From Streptomyces sp. Tu 3180 (GTDB lineage Bacteria; Actinomycetota; Actinomycetes; Streptomycetales; Streptomycetaceae), in the NCBI RefSeq assembly GCF_009852415.1, contig NZ_WOXS01000002.1, positions 4,938,001 through 5,002,000 on the forward strand: 64,000 nt of DNA. The letters are read 5' to 3'. Shown here piece by piece: positions 16,880 to 25,384 of the stretch (its first letter is position 1; the number at the start of each line of letters is the position of its first letter). The translations under genes and the position numbers were made by a program. The notes under the pieces are model-generated. The model ran no database searches, was not told the origin of the DNA, and saw nothing but the letters and a program-made list of their open reading frames with translations.

Positions 16880-17103
16880 TGTCGGCCGGTACCAAGGCGT
16901 CCGAGCTGCGCGAGCTGGGCAACGAGGAGCTTCTGGCGAAGCTCCGCGAGGCCAAGGAAGAGCTGTTCAACCTCCGCTTCCAGGCGGCGACCGGTCAGCT
17001 CGAGAACCACGGTCGGCTGAAGGCCGTCCGCAAGGACATCGCGCGGATCTACACCCTGATGCGCGAGCGCGAGCTGGGCATCGAAACGGTGGAGAACGCA
17101 TGA
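16879..17103 (+). CDS. rpmC: 50S ribosomal protein L29
   Basis: The 74-residue product MSAGTKASELRELGNEELL has the two-helix L29 fold, with the LFNLRFQAATGQLEN motif. It sits near the tunnel exit next to L23. The ATG at 16879 overlaps the rplP stop; a GTG three bases earlier is also in frame. Its stop overlaps the rpsQ start. Confidence 0.97.
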   Translation: MSAGTKASELRELGNEELLAKLREAKEELFNLRFQAATGQLENHGRLKAVRKDIARIYTLMRERELGIETVENA

Positions 17104-17384
17104 GCGAGAACAACGTGACCGAGAACACCGAAGCGCGCGGCTTCCGCAAGACCCGTGAGGGCCTGGTCGTCAGCGACAAGATGGACAAGACCGTCGTCGT
17201 CGCCGTCGAGGACCGCGTCAAGCACGCTCTGTACGGCAAGGTCATCCGCCGTACGAACAAGCTCAAGGCCCACGACGAGCAGAACGCCGCGGGCGTCGGC
17301 GACCGCGTCCTCCTGATGGAGACCCGGCCGCTGTCCGCGACGAAGCGCTGGCGCGTCGTCGAGATCCTCGAGAAGGCCAAGTAA
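17100..17384 (+). CDS. rpsQ: 30S ribosomal protein S17
   Basis: The 94-residue product has the S17 core GLVVSDKMDKTVVVAVEDRV and the end ETRPLSATKRWRVVEILEKA, after a short Asn/Glu-rich leader. It binds 16S rRNA in the platform and body. The ATG at 17100 overlaps the rpmC stop. It is the last gene before a 108-base gap with two hairpins. Confidence 0.97.
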   Translation: MSENNVTENTEARGFRKTREGLVVSDKMDKTVVVAVEDRVKHALYGKVIRRTNKLKAHDEQNAAGVGDRVLLMETRPLSATKRWRVVEILEKAK

Positions 17385-17389
17385 TTCTC

Positions 17390-17464
17390 CTGCGGGGCAC
17401 CCCTCGCAGGACAGTTCCGCCAGGCTCCGGGGGCCGCTCGCTCATGCGGGTGAGCGGCCCCCGG
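17390..17464 (+). terminator. Tandem hairpins between rpsQ and rplN
   Basis: Two stem-loops follow rpsQ. The first (17390-17409) has an 8-bp stem with one G-U pair. The second has a perfect 13-bp stem (17427-17439 with 17452-17464) and a 12-base loop. Neither has a T tract. They mark the boundary between the S10 and spc operons and may attenuate, rather than fully end, transcription. Confidence 0.65.
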
Positions 17465-17492
17465 GGAACCGGCAGACAAACAGGAGATAGAC

Positions 17493-17861
17493 GTGATCCA
17501 GCAGGAGTCGCGACTGCGTGTCGCCGACAACACTGGTGCGAAGGAGATCCTTTGCATCCGTGTGCTCGGTGGCTCCGGTCGCCGCTACGCGGGCATCGGT
17601 GACGTCATCGTCGCCACCGTCAAGGACGCGATCCCCGGTGGCAACGTGAAGAAGGGTGACGTCGTCAAGGCGGTCATCGTTCGCACCGTCAAGGAGCGCC
17701 GCCGTCCGGACGGCTCGTACATCCGCTTCGACGAGAACGCCGCCGTCATTCTGAAGAACGACGGCGACCCTCGCGGCACCCGTATCTTCGGCCCGGTGGG
17801 CCGTGAGCTGCGCGAGAAGAAGTTCATGAAGATCATCTCCCTCGCGCCGGAGGTGCTGTGA
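17493..17861 (+). CDS. rplN: 50S ribosomal protein L14
   Basis: The 122-residue product starts with a GTG codon (VIQQESRLRVADNTGAKEIL) and has the conserved KAVIVRTVKE and FDENAAVILKNDG blocks of L14. It forms an intersubunit bridge. CAGGAGA lies upstream of the start. It is the first gene of the spc operon. Confidence 0.98.
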   Translation: MIQQESRLRVADNTGAKEILCIRVLGGSGRRYAGIGDVIVATVKDAIPGGNVKKGDVVKAVIVRTVKERRRPDGSYIRFDENAAVILKNDGDPRGTRIFGPVGRELREKKFMKIISLAPEVL

Positions 17862-17863
17862 GC

Positions 17864-18187
17864 ATGAAGATCAAGAAGGGCGACCTGGTCCAGGTCATCA
17901 CCGGCAAGGACAAGGGCAAGCAGGGCAAGGTCATTGCCGCTTACCCGCGCGAGGAGCGCGTCCTGGTCGAGGGTGTCAACCGGGTCAAGAAGCACACCAA
18001 GGCCGGTCCCACCGCTCGCGGTTCGCAGGCCGGCGGCATCGTGACCACCGAGGCCCCGATCCACGTCTCCAACGTCCAGCTGGTCGTGGAGAAGGACGGC
18101 AAGAAGGTCGTCACGCGCGTCGGTTACCGCTTCGACGACGAAGGCAACAAGATCCGCGTTGCCAAGCGGACGGGTGAGGACATCTGA
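17864..18187 (+). CDS. rplX: 50S ribosomal protein L24
   Basis: The 107-residue product MKIKKGDLVQVITGKDKGKQ is a KOW-domain protein that starts large-subunit assembly. An in-frame GTG at 17858, overlapping the rplN stop, would add two residues; the ATG at 17864 fits the usual family start. Its stop overlaps the start of rplE (TGATG). Confidence 0.96.
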   Translation: MKIKKGDLVQVITGKDKGKQGKVIAAYPREERVLVEGVNRVKKHTKAGPTARGSQAGGIVTTEAPIHVSNVQLVVEKDGKKVVTRVGYRFDDEGNKIRVAKRTGEDI

Positions 18188-18744
18188 TGGCTACCACCAC
18201 TGCTCCGCGTCTGAAGACGAAGTACCGCGAGGAGATCGCGGGCAAGCTGCGTGAGGAGTTCTCCTACGAGAACGTCATGCAGGTTCCCGGCCTCGTCAAG
18301 ATCGTGGTCAACATGGGTGTGGGCGACGCCGCCCGCGACTCCAAGCTGATCGAGGGCGCCATCCGCGACCTCACCACGATCACCGGTCAGAAGCCGGCCG
18401 TCACCAAGGCCCGCAAGTCCATCGCGCAGTTCAAGCTGCGTGAGGGTCAGCCGATCGGTGCCCACGTCACGCTCCGTGGCGACCGCATGTGGGAGTTCCT
18501 GGACCGCACCCTGTCGCTCGCGCTGCCGCGCATCCGCGACTTCCGCGGCCTGTCCCCCAAGCAGTTCGACGGCCGTGGCAACTACACCTTCGGTCTCACG
18601 GAGCAGGTCATGTTCCACGAGATCGACCAGGACAAGATCGACCGTGTCCGGGGTATGGACATCACCGTGGTCACCACGGCGACCAACGACGAAGAGGGCC
18701 GCGCCCTTCTCCGTCACCTCGGCTTCCCGTTCAAGGAGGCGTGA
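18187..18744 (+). CDS. rplE: 50S ribosomal protein L5
   Basis: The 185-residue product has the L5 signatures LVKIVVNMGVGDAARDSKLI and KSIAQFKLREGQPIGAHVTL. L5 carries 5S rRNA into the large subunit. The ATG overlaps the stop of rplX. Confidence 0.98.
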   Translation: MATTTAPRLKTKYREEIAGKLREEFSYENVMQVPGLVKIVVNMGVGDAARDSKLIEGAIRDLTTITGQKPAVTKARKSIAQFKLREGQPIGAHVTLRGDRMWEFLDRTLSLALPRIRDFRGLSPKQFDGRGNYTFGLTEQVMFHEIDQDKIDRVRGMDITVVTTATNDEEGRALLRHLGFPFKEA

Positions 18745-18749
18745 GCGAG

Positions 18750-18935
18750 ATGGCGAAGAAGGCTCTCATCGCGAAGGCTGCTCGCAAGCCCAAGTTCGGT
18801 GTGCGTGGCTACACCCGCTGCCAGCGCTGCGGCCGTCCGCACTCCGTGTACCGCAAGTTCGGCCTGTGCCGCGTCTGCCTTCGTGAGATGGCTCACCGCG
18901 GCGAGCTGCCGGGCGTGACCAAGAGCTCCTGGTAA
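18750..18935 (+). CDS. rpsN: 30S ribosomal protein S14, zinc-binding type
   Basis: The 61-residue product is the short zinc form of S14. Two CxxC pairs are visible, in CQRC and CRVC, separated by 12 residues. Streptomycetes usually hold a second, zinc-free S14 elsewhere under zinc control; that copy is not in this window. It follows rplE after five bases. Confidence 0.97.
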   Translation: MAKKALIAKAARKPKFGVRGYTRCQRCGRPHSVYRKFGLCRVCLREMAHRGELPGVTKSSW

Positions 18936-19146
18936 ACCGGGTAATTCCGGAATCCCAGGGCTCTCGGTAAGCAATGGGACGGCGGGAGGCCCGCTCCGTA
19001 TGGCTTAGGCTTGCGGGGTTGGGCACCTGCCGTGCCCGTACGACTTACTACGCCGTAGGTCCACCGCGCCGCACCCGTCCCGTCTCGGATCGGGGAGAGG
19101 GATGGCGCACCAGGAAACCCCGGCGAGAGAGGCCGAAGGCCAATTC

Positions 19147-19545
19147 ATGACCATGACTGATCCGATCGCAGACATGCTCACGCGTCTGCGGAACGCGAAC
19201 TCGGCGTACCACGACTCCGTGGCGATGCCGCACTCGAAGATCAAGTCGCACATCGCGGAGATCCTCCAGCAGGAGGGCTTCATCACGGGCTGGCGCGTCG
19301 AGGACGCCGAGGTCGGCAAGAACCTCGTCCTCGAGCTGAAGTTCGGCCCGAACCGTGAGCGCTCCATCGCGGGCATCAAGCGGATCTCCAAGCCCGGTCT
19401 CCGGGTGTACGCGAAGTCCACCAACCTGCCGAAGGTGCTGGGCGGCCTCGGCGTGGCGATCATCTCCACGTCGCACGGGCTCCTCACCGACAAGCAGGCC
19501 GGCAAGAAGGGCGTGGGTGGGGAAGTCCTCGCCTACGTCTGGTAG
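19147..19545 (+). CDS. rpsH: 30S ribosomal protein S8
   Basis: The 132-residue product, MTMTDPIADMLTRLRNANSA, is a complete S8 with the C-terminal STSHGLLTDKQAGKKGVGGE motif. A longer frame from 19102 was rejected because its first 15 codons are not part of the family. A 211-base gap separates it from rpsN; it contains a small hairpin (19021-19037) but no promoter that I can support. Confidence 0.97.
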   Translation: MTMTDPIADMLTRLRNANSAYHDSVAMPHSKIKSHIAEILQQEGFITGWRVEDAEVGKNLVLELKFGPNRERSIAGIKRISKPGLRVYAKSTNLPKVLGGLGVAIISTSHGLLTDKQAGKKGVGGEVLAYVW

Positions 19546-19569
19546 CGGAAGGGAACGGAGGAAACAGCT

Positions 19570-20109
19570 ATGTCGCGCATCGGCAAGCTCCCCATCGCGG
19601 TTCCCGCCGGCGTGGACGTCACCATCGACGGCCGTACGGTCTCGGTCAAGGGCCCCAAGGGCACGCTGACCCACACCGTCGTGGCGCCGATCGAGATCGC
19701 CAAGGGTGAGGACGGCGTCCTGAACGTCACCCGCCCCAACGACGAGCGTCAGAACAAGGCCCTGCACGGCCTGTCCCGCACGCTGGTGGCGAACATGATC
19801 ACCGGCGTGACCCAGGGTTACGTGAAGAAGCTCGAGATCAGCGGTGTCGGTTACCGCGTTGTCGCCAAGGGTTCGAACCTGGAGTTCTCCCTCGGCTACA
19901 GCCACCCGATCCTGGTCGAGGCGCCCGAGGGCATCACCTTCAAGGTGGAGACCCCGACCCGTTTCTCGGTCGAGGGCATCGACAAGCAGAAGGTCGGCGA
20001 GGTTGCGGCCAACATCCGCAAGCTGCGCAAGCCCGACCCGTACAAGGCCAAGGGCGTCAAGTACGAGGGCGAAGTCATCCGCCGCAAGGTCGGAAAGGCG
20101 GGTAAGTAA
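19570..20109 (+). CDS. rplF: 50S ribosomal protein L6
   Basis: The 179-residue product MSRIGKLPIAVPAGVDVTID has two repeated L6 folds and the conserved end RKPDPYKAKGVKYEGEVIRR. It lies near the sarcin-ricin loop region. AACGGAGGAAACAG precedes the start. Confidence 0.98.
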   Translation: MSRIGKLPIAVPAGVDVTIDGRTVSVKGPKGTLTHTVVAPIEIAKGEDGVLNVTRPNDERQNKALHGLSRTLVANMITGVTQGYVKKLEISGVGYRVVAKGSNLEFSLGYSHPILVEAPEGITFKVETPTRFSVEGIDKQKVGEVAANIRKLRKPDPYKAKGVKYEGEVIRRKVGKAGK

Positions 20110-20112
20110 GCC

Positions 20113-20496
20113 ATGGCATACGGGCAGAAGATCCTCAAGGGCGACGCCTACAAGCGTGCTGCTATCAAGCGTCGCCACATCCGGATCCGCAAGAAGGTCG
20201 CCGGTACCGCCGAGCGTCCTCGCCTGGTCGTGACTCGTTCCAACCGCCACATCGTGGCGCAGGTGATCGACGACCTGAAGGGCCACACCGTGGCGTCGGC
20301 GTCCACGCTGGACGCGTCGATCCGCGGTGGCGAGGGCGACAAGTCCACGCAGGCCAAGCAGGTCGGCGCCCTGGTCGCCGAGCGCGCCAAGGCCGCCGGT
20401 GTCGAGGCCGTCGTGTTCGACCGTGGTGGCAACCAGTACGCCGGGCGCATCGCCGCCCTGGCCGACGCCGCCCGCGAGGCCGGGCTCAAGTTCTGA
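20113..20496 (+). CDS. rplR: 50S ribosomal protein L18
   Basis: The 127-residue product has the L18 motifs RLVVTRSNRHIVAQVIDDLK and VFDRGGNQYAGRIAALADAA. L18 binds 5S rRNA together with L5. It starts three bases after the rplF stop. Confidence 0.98.
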   Translation: MAYGQKILKGDAYKRAAIKRRHIRIRKKVAGTAERPRLVVTRSNRHIVAQVIDDLKGHTVASASTLDASIRGGEGDKSTQAKQVGALVAERAKAAGVEAVVFDRGGNQYAGRIAALADAAREAGLKF

Positions 20497-20539
20497 GCCG
20501 CGGTTCCGTAGCTAGCGGAAACAGAGAGAGGTAATTCCA

Positions 20540-21144
20540 ATGGCTGGACCCCAGCGCCGCGGTGGCGGCGCCGGTGGCGGCGAGCGGCGGGACCGGAAGG
20601 GCCGTGACGGCGGCGCTGCTGCCGCCGAGAAGACCGCGTACGTCGAGCGCGTCGTCGCGATCAACCGTGTCGCCAAGGTTGTGAAGGGTGGTCGTCGCTT
20701 CAGCTTCACCGCGCTGGTCGTGGTGGGCGACGGTGACGGCACCGTGGGTGTCGGATACGGCAAGGCCAAGGAGGTGCCGGCCGCCATCGCCAAGGGCGTT
20801 GAGGAGGCCAAGAAGCACTTCTTCAAGGTCCCCGCATCCAGGGCACCATCCCGCACCCGATCCAGGGTGAGAAGGCCGCCGGCGTCGTGCTGCTCAAGCC
20901 CGCGTCGCCCGGTACCGGTGTGATCGCCGGTGGTCCGGTGCGCGCCGTGCTCGAGTGCGCCGGTATCCACGACGTGCTGTCGAAGTCGCTCGGCTCCGAC
21001 AACGCCATCAACATCGTGCACGCGACCGTGGAGGCCCTGAAGGGCCTGCAGCGTCCCGAGGAGATCGCGGCCCGCCGCGGTCTGCCGCTCGAGGACGTCG
21101 CCCCCGCGGCCCTGCTGCGTGCGCGTGCCGGGGCGGGTGTGTGA
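20540..21144 (+). CDS. rpsE: 30S ribosomal protein S5, broken by a one-base deletion
   Basis: The frame from 20540 reads as S5 through AKKHFFKVP and then goes off-family and stops at 20923. The correct continuation (GVVLLKPASPGTGVIAGGPV to the end ARAGAGV) lies in the next frame and stops at 21144. The break is at a run of four C at 20830-20833. Adding one C restores VPRIQGTI and a 201-residue S5, the expected length. S5 is essential and controls decoding accuracy, so an error in the consensus sequence is more likely than a real mutation. Gene order around it is normal. Confidence 0.93.
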
Positions 21145-21146
21145 TC

Positions 21147-21329
21147 ATGGCGCAGCTCAAGATCACGCAGGTCAAGTCCTACATCGGCAGCAAGCAGAAC
21201 CACCGTGACACCCTGCGTTCGCTTGGCCTGAAGAAGGTCAACGACGTGGTCGTCAAGGAGGACCGCCCCGAGTTCCGCGGCATGGTGCACACCGTCCGCC
21301 ACCTCGTGACGGTCGAGGAGGTCGACTGA
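21147..21329 (+). CDS. rpmD: 50S ribosomal protein L30
   Basis: The 60-residue product MAQLKITQVKSYIGSKQNHR is a complete L30 with the RDTLRSLGLKKVND motif. It starts three bases after the rpsE stop and is followed by rplO after two bases, so the three genes are probably translated together. Confidence 0.97.
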   Translation: MAQLKITQVKSYIGSKQNHRDTLRSLGLKKVNDVVVKEDRPEFRGMVHTVRHLVTVEEVD

Positions 21330-21331
21330 TC

Positions 21332-21787
21332 ATGGCGGAGAACAACCCGCTCAAGATCCACAACCTCCGTCCCGCCCCGGGCGCCAAGACCGCCAAGACC
21401 CGTGTCGGTCGTGGTGAGGCGTCGAAGGGTAAGACGGCCGGTCGTGGTACGAAGGGCACCAAGGCCCGTTACCAGGTTCCGGAGAGCTTCGAGGGCGGCC
21501 AGATGCCGCTGCACATGCGCCTCCCGAAGCTGAAGGGCTTCAAGAACCCGTTCAAGACCGAGTACCAGGTCGTCAACCTGGACAAGCTCGCCTCCCTCTA
21601 CCCCGAGGGCGGCGAGGTCACGGTCGAGGACCTGGTCGCCAAGGGTGCCGTGCGCAAGAACAGCCTCGTCAAGGTCCTCGGCCAGGGCGAGATCTCCGTG
21701 GCGCTGCAGGTGACGGTCGACGCCGTCTCCGGCTCCGCCAAGGAGAAGATCACCGCCGCCGGCGGTACCGTCACCGAGCTCGTCTGA
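21332..21787 (+). CDS. rplO: 50S ribosomal protein L15
   Basis: The 151-residue product has the Gly-rich L15 N-terminus with RVGRGEASKGKTAGRGTKGT and the conserved EGGQMPLHMRLPKLKGF. L15 is a late assembly protein of the large subunit. A strong terminator follows at 21823. Confidence 0.98.
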   Translation: MAENNPLKIHNLRPAPGAKTAKTRVGRGEASKGKTAGRGTKGTKARYQVPESFEGGQMPLHMRLPKLKGFKNPFKTEYQVVNLDKLASLYPEGGEVTVEDLVAKGAVRKNSLVKVLGQGEISVALQVTVDAVSGSAKEKITAAGGTVTELV

Positions 21788-21822
21788 ACCCTTCAGGCGT
21801 CTCGATGACTTGAGCGAACCCG

Positions 21823-21856
21823 ACCGGGGGTGCCCCACAAATGGGGCATCCCCGGT
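21823..21856 (+). terminator. Terminator after rplO
   Basis: A 15-bp stem (21823-21837 with 21842-21856, one G-U pair) has a 4-base loop and is followed by TGGTCGTTCC. It separates the ribosomal genes from secY, which has its own promoter. Confidence 0.8.
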
Positions 21857-21945
21857 TGGTCGTTCCTAGGGCGGCAGCTCGCCGGTAAGGTGGCCTGCAC
21901 TGCCCAGTTCTCCCGGGAGTCCCGCGCGGGCACTCGGGGCGGCAG

Positions 21946-21974
21946 TTGACCGTTACGTATTCGTCCTTTATCGG
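21946..21974 (+). promoter_or_regulatory. secY: Promoter of secY
   Basis: TTGACC (21946-21951) and TATCGG (21969-21974) are spaced by 17 bases, about 50 bases before the secY start and downstream of the rplO terminator. It would drive secY, adk and perhaps map. Confidence 0.65.
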
Positions 21975-22026
21975 AATCTCAGACCGTCACCCTTGACGCA
22001 CTGGCGCGGGGGTCGCAGGAGGCACC

Positions 22027-23340
22027 GTGCTCACCGCGTTCGCCCGGGCGTTCAAGACGCCCGACCTGCGCAAGAAGCTGCTCTTCACGCTCGGCATCAT
22101 CGTCGTGTACCGGATCGGCACGAACATCCCGATCCCGGGTGTCGACTACCGGAACGTCCAGGCGTGTATCGACAACGCCGAGGCGAACCAGGGCCTGTTC
22201 GGTCTCGTCAACATGTTCAGCGGCGGCGCACTGCTCCAGATCACGATCTTCGCACTGGGCATCATGCCGTACATCACGGCGAGCATCATCCTGCAGCTGC
22301 TGACCGTCGTGATCCCGCGCCTGGAAGCCCTGAAGAAGGAGGGCCAGGCCGGTACGGCGAAGATCACGCAGTACACCCGTTACCTGACGGTCGCGCTCGC
22401 CATCCTCCAGGGCACCGGTCTGGTGGCCACCGCCCGCAGCGGCGCCCTCTTCCAGGGCTGCCCGGTCGCCAGCCAGATCGTCCCGGACCAGTCGATCTTC
22501 GTGACCGTCACCATGGTCATCACCATGACCGCCGGCACGGCCGTCGTGATGTGGCTCGGTGAGCTCATCACCGACCGCGGCGTCGGCAACGGCATGTCGA
22601 TCCTGATGTTCATCTCGATCGCCGCGACCTTCCCCTCCGCCCTGTGGGCCATCAAGGAGCAGGGCAGCCTGGCGGACGGCTGGATCGAGTTCGGCACCGT
22701 CATGCTCGTCGGGTTCGTCATGGTCGCCCTGGTCGTGTTCGTCGAGCAGGCCCAGCGCCGGATCCCGGTGCAGTACGCCAAGCGCATGATCGGCCGTCGT
22801 TCCTACGGCGGTACGTCCACCTACATCCCGCTCAAGGTGAACCAGGCGGGCGTGATCCCCGTCATCTTCGCCTCGTCGCTGCTCTACATCCCCGCCCTGA
22901 TCGTCCAGTTCTCCAACTCCGACGCGGGCTGGGCGACCTGGATCACGGCGAACCTGGCGGACACGGGCGCCACGCCGCACATCGTCCTGTACTTCCTGCT
23001 GATCGTGTTCTTCGCGTTCTTCTACGTGGCCATCACGTTCAACCCCGAGGAAGTCGCGGACAACATGAAGAAGTATGGTGGCTTCATCCCGGGCATCCGG
23101 GCTGGCCGACCGACCGCTGAGTACCTCAGCTACGTACTCAACCGGATCACCTGGCCGGGCTCGCTGTATCTGGGCCTGATCTCTCTCGTGCCGACAATGG
23201 CGTTGGCTGGTTTCGGGGCGAACCAGAACTTCCCGTTCGGCGGGACCAGCATCCTGATCATCGTGGGTGTCGGTCTCGAGACCGTGAAGCAGATCGAGAG
23301 CCAGCTCCAGCAGCGCAATTACGAAGGGTTCCTCCGCTGA
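22027..23340 (+). CDS. secY: Protein translocase subunit SecY
   Basis: The 437-residue product is the channel-forming subunit of the general secretion system, with ten membrane segments. Landmarks are the first segment (LLFTLGIIVVYRIGTNIPIP), ALGIMPYITASIILQLL in segment 2, and the cytoplasmic loop with RSYGGTSTYIPLKVNQAGVI. It starts with GTG; GGAGG lies four bases upstream. Its stop overlaps the adk ATG (TGATG). Confidence 0.98.
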   Translation: MLTAFARAFKTPDLRKKLLFTLGIIVVYRIGTNIPIPGVDYRNVQACIDNAEANQGLFGLVNMFSGGALLQITIFALGIMPYITASIILQLLTVVIPRLEALKKEGQAGTAKITQYTRYLTVALAILQGTGLVATARSGALFQGCPVASQIVPDQSIFVTVTMVITMTAGTAVVMWLGELITDRGVGNGMSILMFISIAATFPSALWAIKEQGSLADGWIEFGTVMLVGFVMVALVVFVEQAQRRIPVQYAKRMIGRRSYGGTSTYIPLKVNQAGVIPVIFASSLLYIPALIVQFSNSDAGWATWITANLADTGATPHIVLYFLLIVFFAFFYVAITFNPEEVADNMKKYGGFIPGIRAGRPTAEYLSYVLNRITWPGSLYLGLISLVPTMALAGFGANQNFPFGGTSILIIVGVGLETVKQIESQLQQRNYEGFLR

Positions 23341-23993
23341 TGCGAATCGTCCTCGTCGGGCCGCCGGGTGCCGGTAAGGGCACGCAGGCCACCCGCCTTG
23401 CCGAGAAGCTGCGCATCCCGCACATCTCCACGGGTGACCTGTTCCGCGCCAACATCAGCCAGCAGACGGAGCTGGGCAAGCTCGCGAAGTCCTACATGGA
23501 CGCCGGCAACCTCGTGCCCGACGAGGTCACCATCGCCATGGCCAAGGACCGCATGGAGCAGCCCGACGCCGAAGGCGGCTTCCTGCTGGACGGCTTCCCG
23601 CGCAACGTCTCCCAGGCCGAGGCGCTGGACGAACTGCTCGAGACCGAGGGCATCGAGCTGGACGCGGTCCTCGACCTGGAAGCCCCCGAGGACGAGGTGG
23701 TCAAGCGGATCGCCGGCCGGCGCATCTGCCGCAAGGACTCCAGCCACGTCTTCCACGTGACGTACAGCCCGTCGGAGCAGGAGGGCGTCTGCGACGTCTG
23801 CGGCGGCGAGCTGTACCAGCGCGACGACGACTCCGAGGAGACCGTCCGTACGCGCCTGGAGGTCTACCACACGCAGACCGAGCCGATCATCGACTACTAC
23901 AAGGCCCAGGGCCTCGTGGTGACGATCGCGGCGACGGGTCCGGTCGACGAGGTCACCGGGCGCGCGCTGGAGGCGCTCAAGCGCGACAAGTAG
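23340..23993 (+). CDS. adk: Adenylate kinase
   Basis: The 217-residue enzyme interconverts ATP plus AMP with two ADP. The P-loop is GPPGAGKGTQ near the N-terminus, and the AMP site region is STGDLFRANI. The lid holds cysteines and histidines (CRKDSSHVFH and CDVCGG), suggesting a metal-stabilised lid. It overlaps the secY stop, as in most actinomycetes. Confidence 0.97.
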   Translation: MRIVLVGPPGAGKGTQATRLAEKLRIPHISTGDLFRANISQQTELGKLAKSYMDAGNLVPDEVTIAMAKDRMEQPDAEGGFLLDGFPRNVSQAEALDELLETEGIELDAVLDLEAPEDEVVKRIAGRRICRKDSSHVFHVTYSPSEQEGVCDVCGGELYQRDDDSEETVRTRLEVYHTQTEPIIDYYKAQGLVVTIAATGPVDEVTGRALEALKRDK

Positions 23994-24003
23994 CGGTGTC
24001 CGC

Positions 24004-24036
24004 TCGGCCGCGGTTCCCTGCGGGGGCCGCGGCCGA
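24004..24036 (+). terminator. Hairpin between adk and map
   Basis: A 10-bp stem (24004-24013 with 24027-24036) with a 13-base loop follows adk by 10 bases. It may partly end the secY-adk transcript. Confidence 0.6.
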
Positions 24037-24117
24037 CGTGTGTGCCGGGGGCGGAGGCCCGTCCCCGTATCGTTGATGGTGTCCGTCCCTTCCCGGTCCA
24101 GAAAGGCCGTCGCTCCC

Positions 24118-24954
24118 ATGGTGCAGATCAAGACCCCCGAGCAGATCGCCAAGATGCGTGAGGCGGGGCTGGTCGTCGCCGCCATCCACGCGGCCACCCG
24201 CGAGGCCGCCGTGCCCGGGGCCACCACCAGGGATCTGGACCAGGTCGCCCGCAAGGTGCTCGCGGAGCACAACGCCAAGCCGAACTTCCTCGGCTACGGC
24301 GGCTTCCCCGCGACGATCTGCACCTCCGTGAACGAGGTCGTCGTCCACGGCATCCCCTCCGACGAGGTCGTCCTCAAGGACGGGGACGTCATCTCCATCG
24401 ACTGCGGCGCGATCATCGACGGCTGGCACGGCGACGCCGCCTACACCGCGTTCGTGGGGTCCGGTCACTCCCCGGAGCTGGTCGAGCTGTCCCGGGTGAC
24501 CGAGGAGTCGATGTGGGCCGGCATCGCGGCCATGAAGCAGGGCAACCGGCTCGTCGACATCTCCCGCGCGATCGAGACGTACATCCGCCGGCAGCCGAAG
24601 CCGGGCGGCGGCCGGTACGGGATCATCGAGGACTACGGCGGCCACGGCATCGGCAGCGAGATGCACATGGACCCGCACCTGCTGAACTACGTCGACCGCC
24701 GCCGCGGCAAGGGCCCCAAGCTGGTCCCGGGCCTCTGCCTCGCCATCGAGCCGATGGTCTCCCTGGGCACCCCGAGGACCCGGGTCCTCGAGGACGACTG
24801 GACGGTCGTCACCACGGACGGCACCTGGTCCTCCCACTGGGAGCACTCCGTCGCCCTCACCGAGCAGGGCCCGCTGGTCCTGACCGCCCCCGACGGCGGG
24901 AAGGCGAAGCTGGCGGAGATGGGCATCACGGCCGCTCCGGACCCGCTCGGCTGA
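24118..24954 (+). CDS. map: Methionine aminopeptidase
   Basis: The 278-residue enzyme removes the initiator methionine. All metal ligands of the family are visible: two Asp in IDCGAIIDGWHGDAAY, His in GHGIGSEMHMDP, Glu in AIEPM and Glu in the block SHWEHSVALTEQGP. I used the ATG at 24118, which starts the family-like MVQIKTPEQIAKMREAG, and not the longer frame from 24040. A degraded copy of its 3' end lies just downstream. Confidence 0.96.
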   Translation: MVQIKTPEQIAKMREAGLVVAAIHAATREAAVPGATTRDLDQVARKVLAEHNAKPNFLGYGGFPATICTSVNEVVVHGIPSDEVVLKDGDVISIDCGAIIDGWHGDAAYTAFVGSGHSPELVELSRVTEESMWAGIAAMKQGNRLVDISRAIETYIRRQPKPGGGRYGIIEDYGGHGIGSEMHMDPHLLNYVDRRRGKGPKLVPGLCLAIEPMVSLGTPRTRVLEDDWTVVTTDGTWSSHWEHSVALTEQGPLVLTAPDGGKAKLAEMGITAAPDPLG

Positions 24955-25042
24955 CGACGGGCCCCGGACGGGTCCGGCCGGCCGGGCGAAGCCCGTGGCG
25001 CGTCCCGGTGCCGGGCCGGGGGAGCGGTGCCGGGAGCGGCGC

Positions 25043-25190
25043 GACCGGACGGTCGTCGCCGCGGACGGCACCCGGTCCTCCCGCCCGGAGGCGTTCCGTC
25101 GCCCTCACCGGGCAGGACCCGCCGGTCCCGGCCGCTGCCTGCGGCGGGAAGACGGGGCTCGCCGGATGCGGTGTCGCGGCGTCGTCCGAC
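25043..25190 (+). pseudogene. Degenerate duplicate of the 3' end of map
   Basis: Bases from 25043 align by eye with map from 24796 at an offset of 247, changing to 248 after about 25090, which implies a one-base insertion. Shared stretches include GGACGGTCGTC, CGGACGGCACC, GGTCCTCCC and TCCGTCGCCCTCACCG. The copy carries many substitutions, and its catalytic histidine and glutamate codons are lost. It looks like an old tandem duplication now decaying. Confidence 0.75.
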
Positions 25191-25278
25191 CGGCCGGCGC
25201 GGGGAGCGGATCCCGCTCGGTTAGGAATCCCGCCCGTGGGGCAGACTTCTCCGTTTCGTGTTTCCGGGTGCGCTGACG

Positions 25279-25284
25279 TAGACT
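25279..25284 (+). promoter_or_regulatory. infA: Candidate -10 element upstream of infA
   Basis: TAGACT lies about 100 bases before the infA start. A weak TTTCGT (25254-25259) lies 19 bases upstream. A separate promoter for infA, rpmJ and the alpha operon would be expected here. Confidence 0.35.
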
Positions 25285-25384
25285 GACTCGTCGGCTCTTG
25301 TGCACCCGCATGTCCGCATGCACTCGACATCTCGAAACGGTGCACGCCTGAGTCGATCAAGGTAGTCGATTCGAAGGGCGAAGC

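Larger units (their letters stand above)
24955..25384 (+). other. Intergenic region between map and infA
   Basis: This 430-base stretch has no intact gene. It holds a decayed duplicate of the 3' end of map (25043-25190) and a candidate infA promoter (TAGACT at 25279-25284). Confidence 0.7.
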
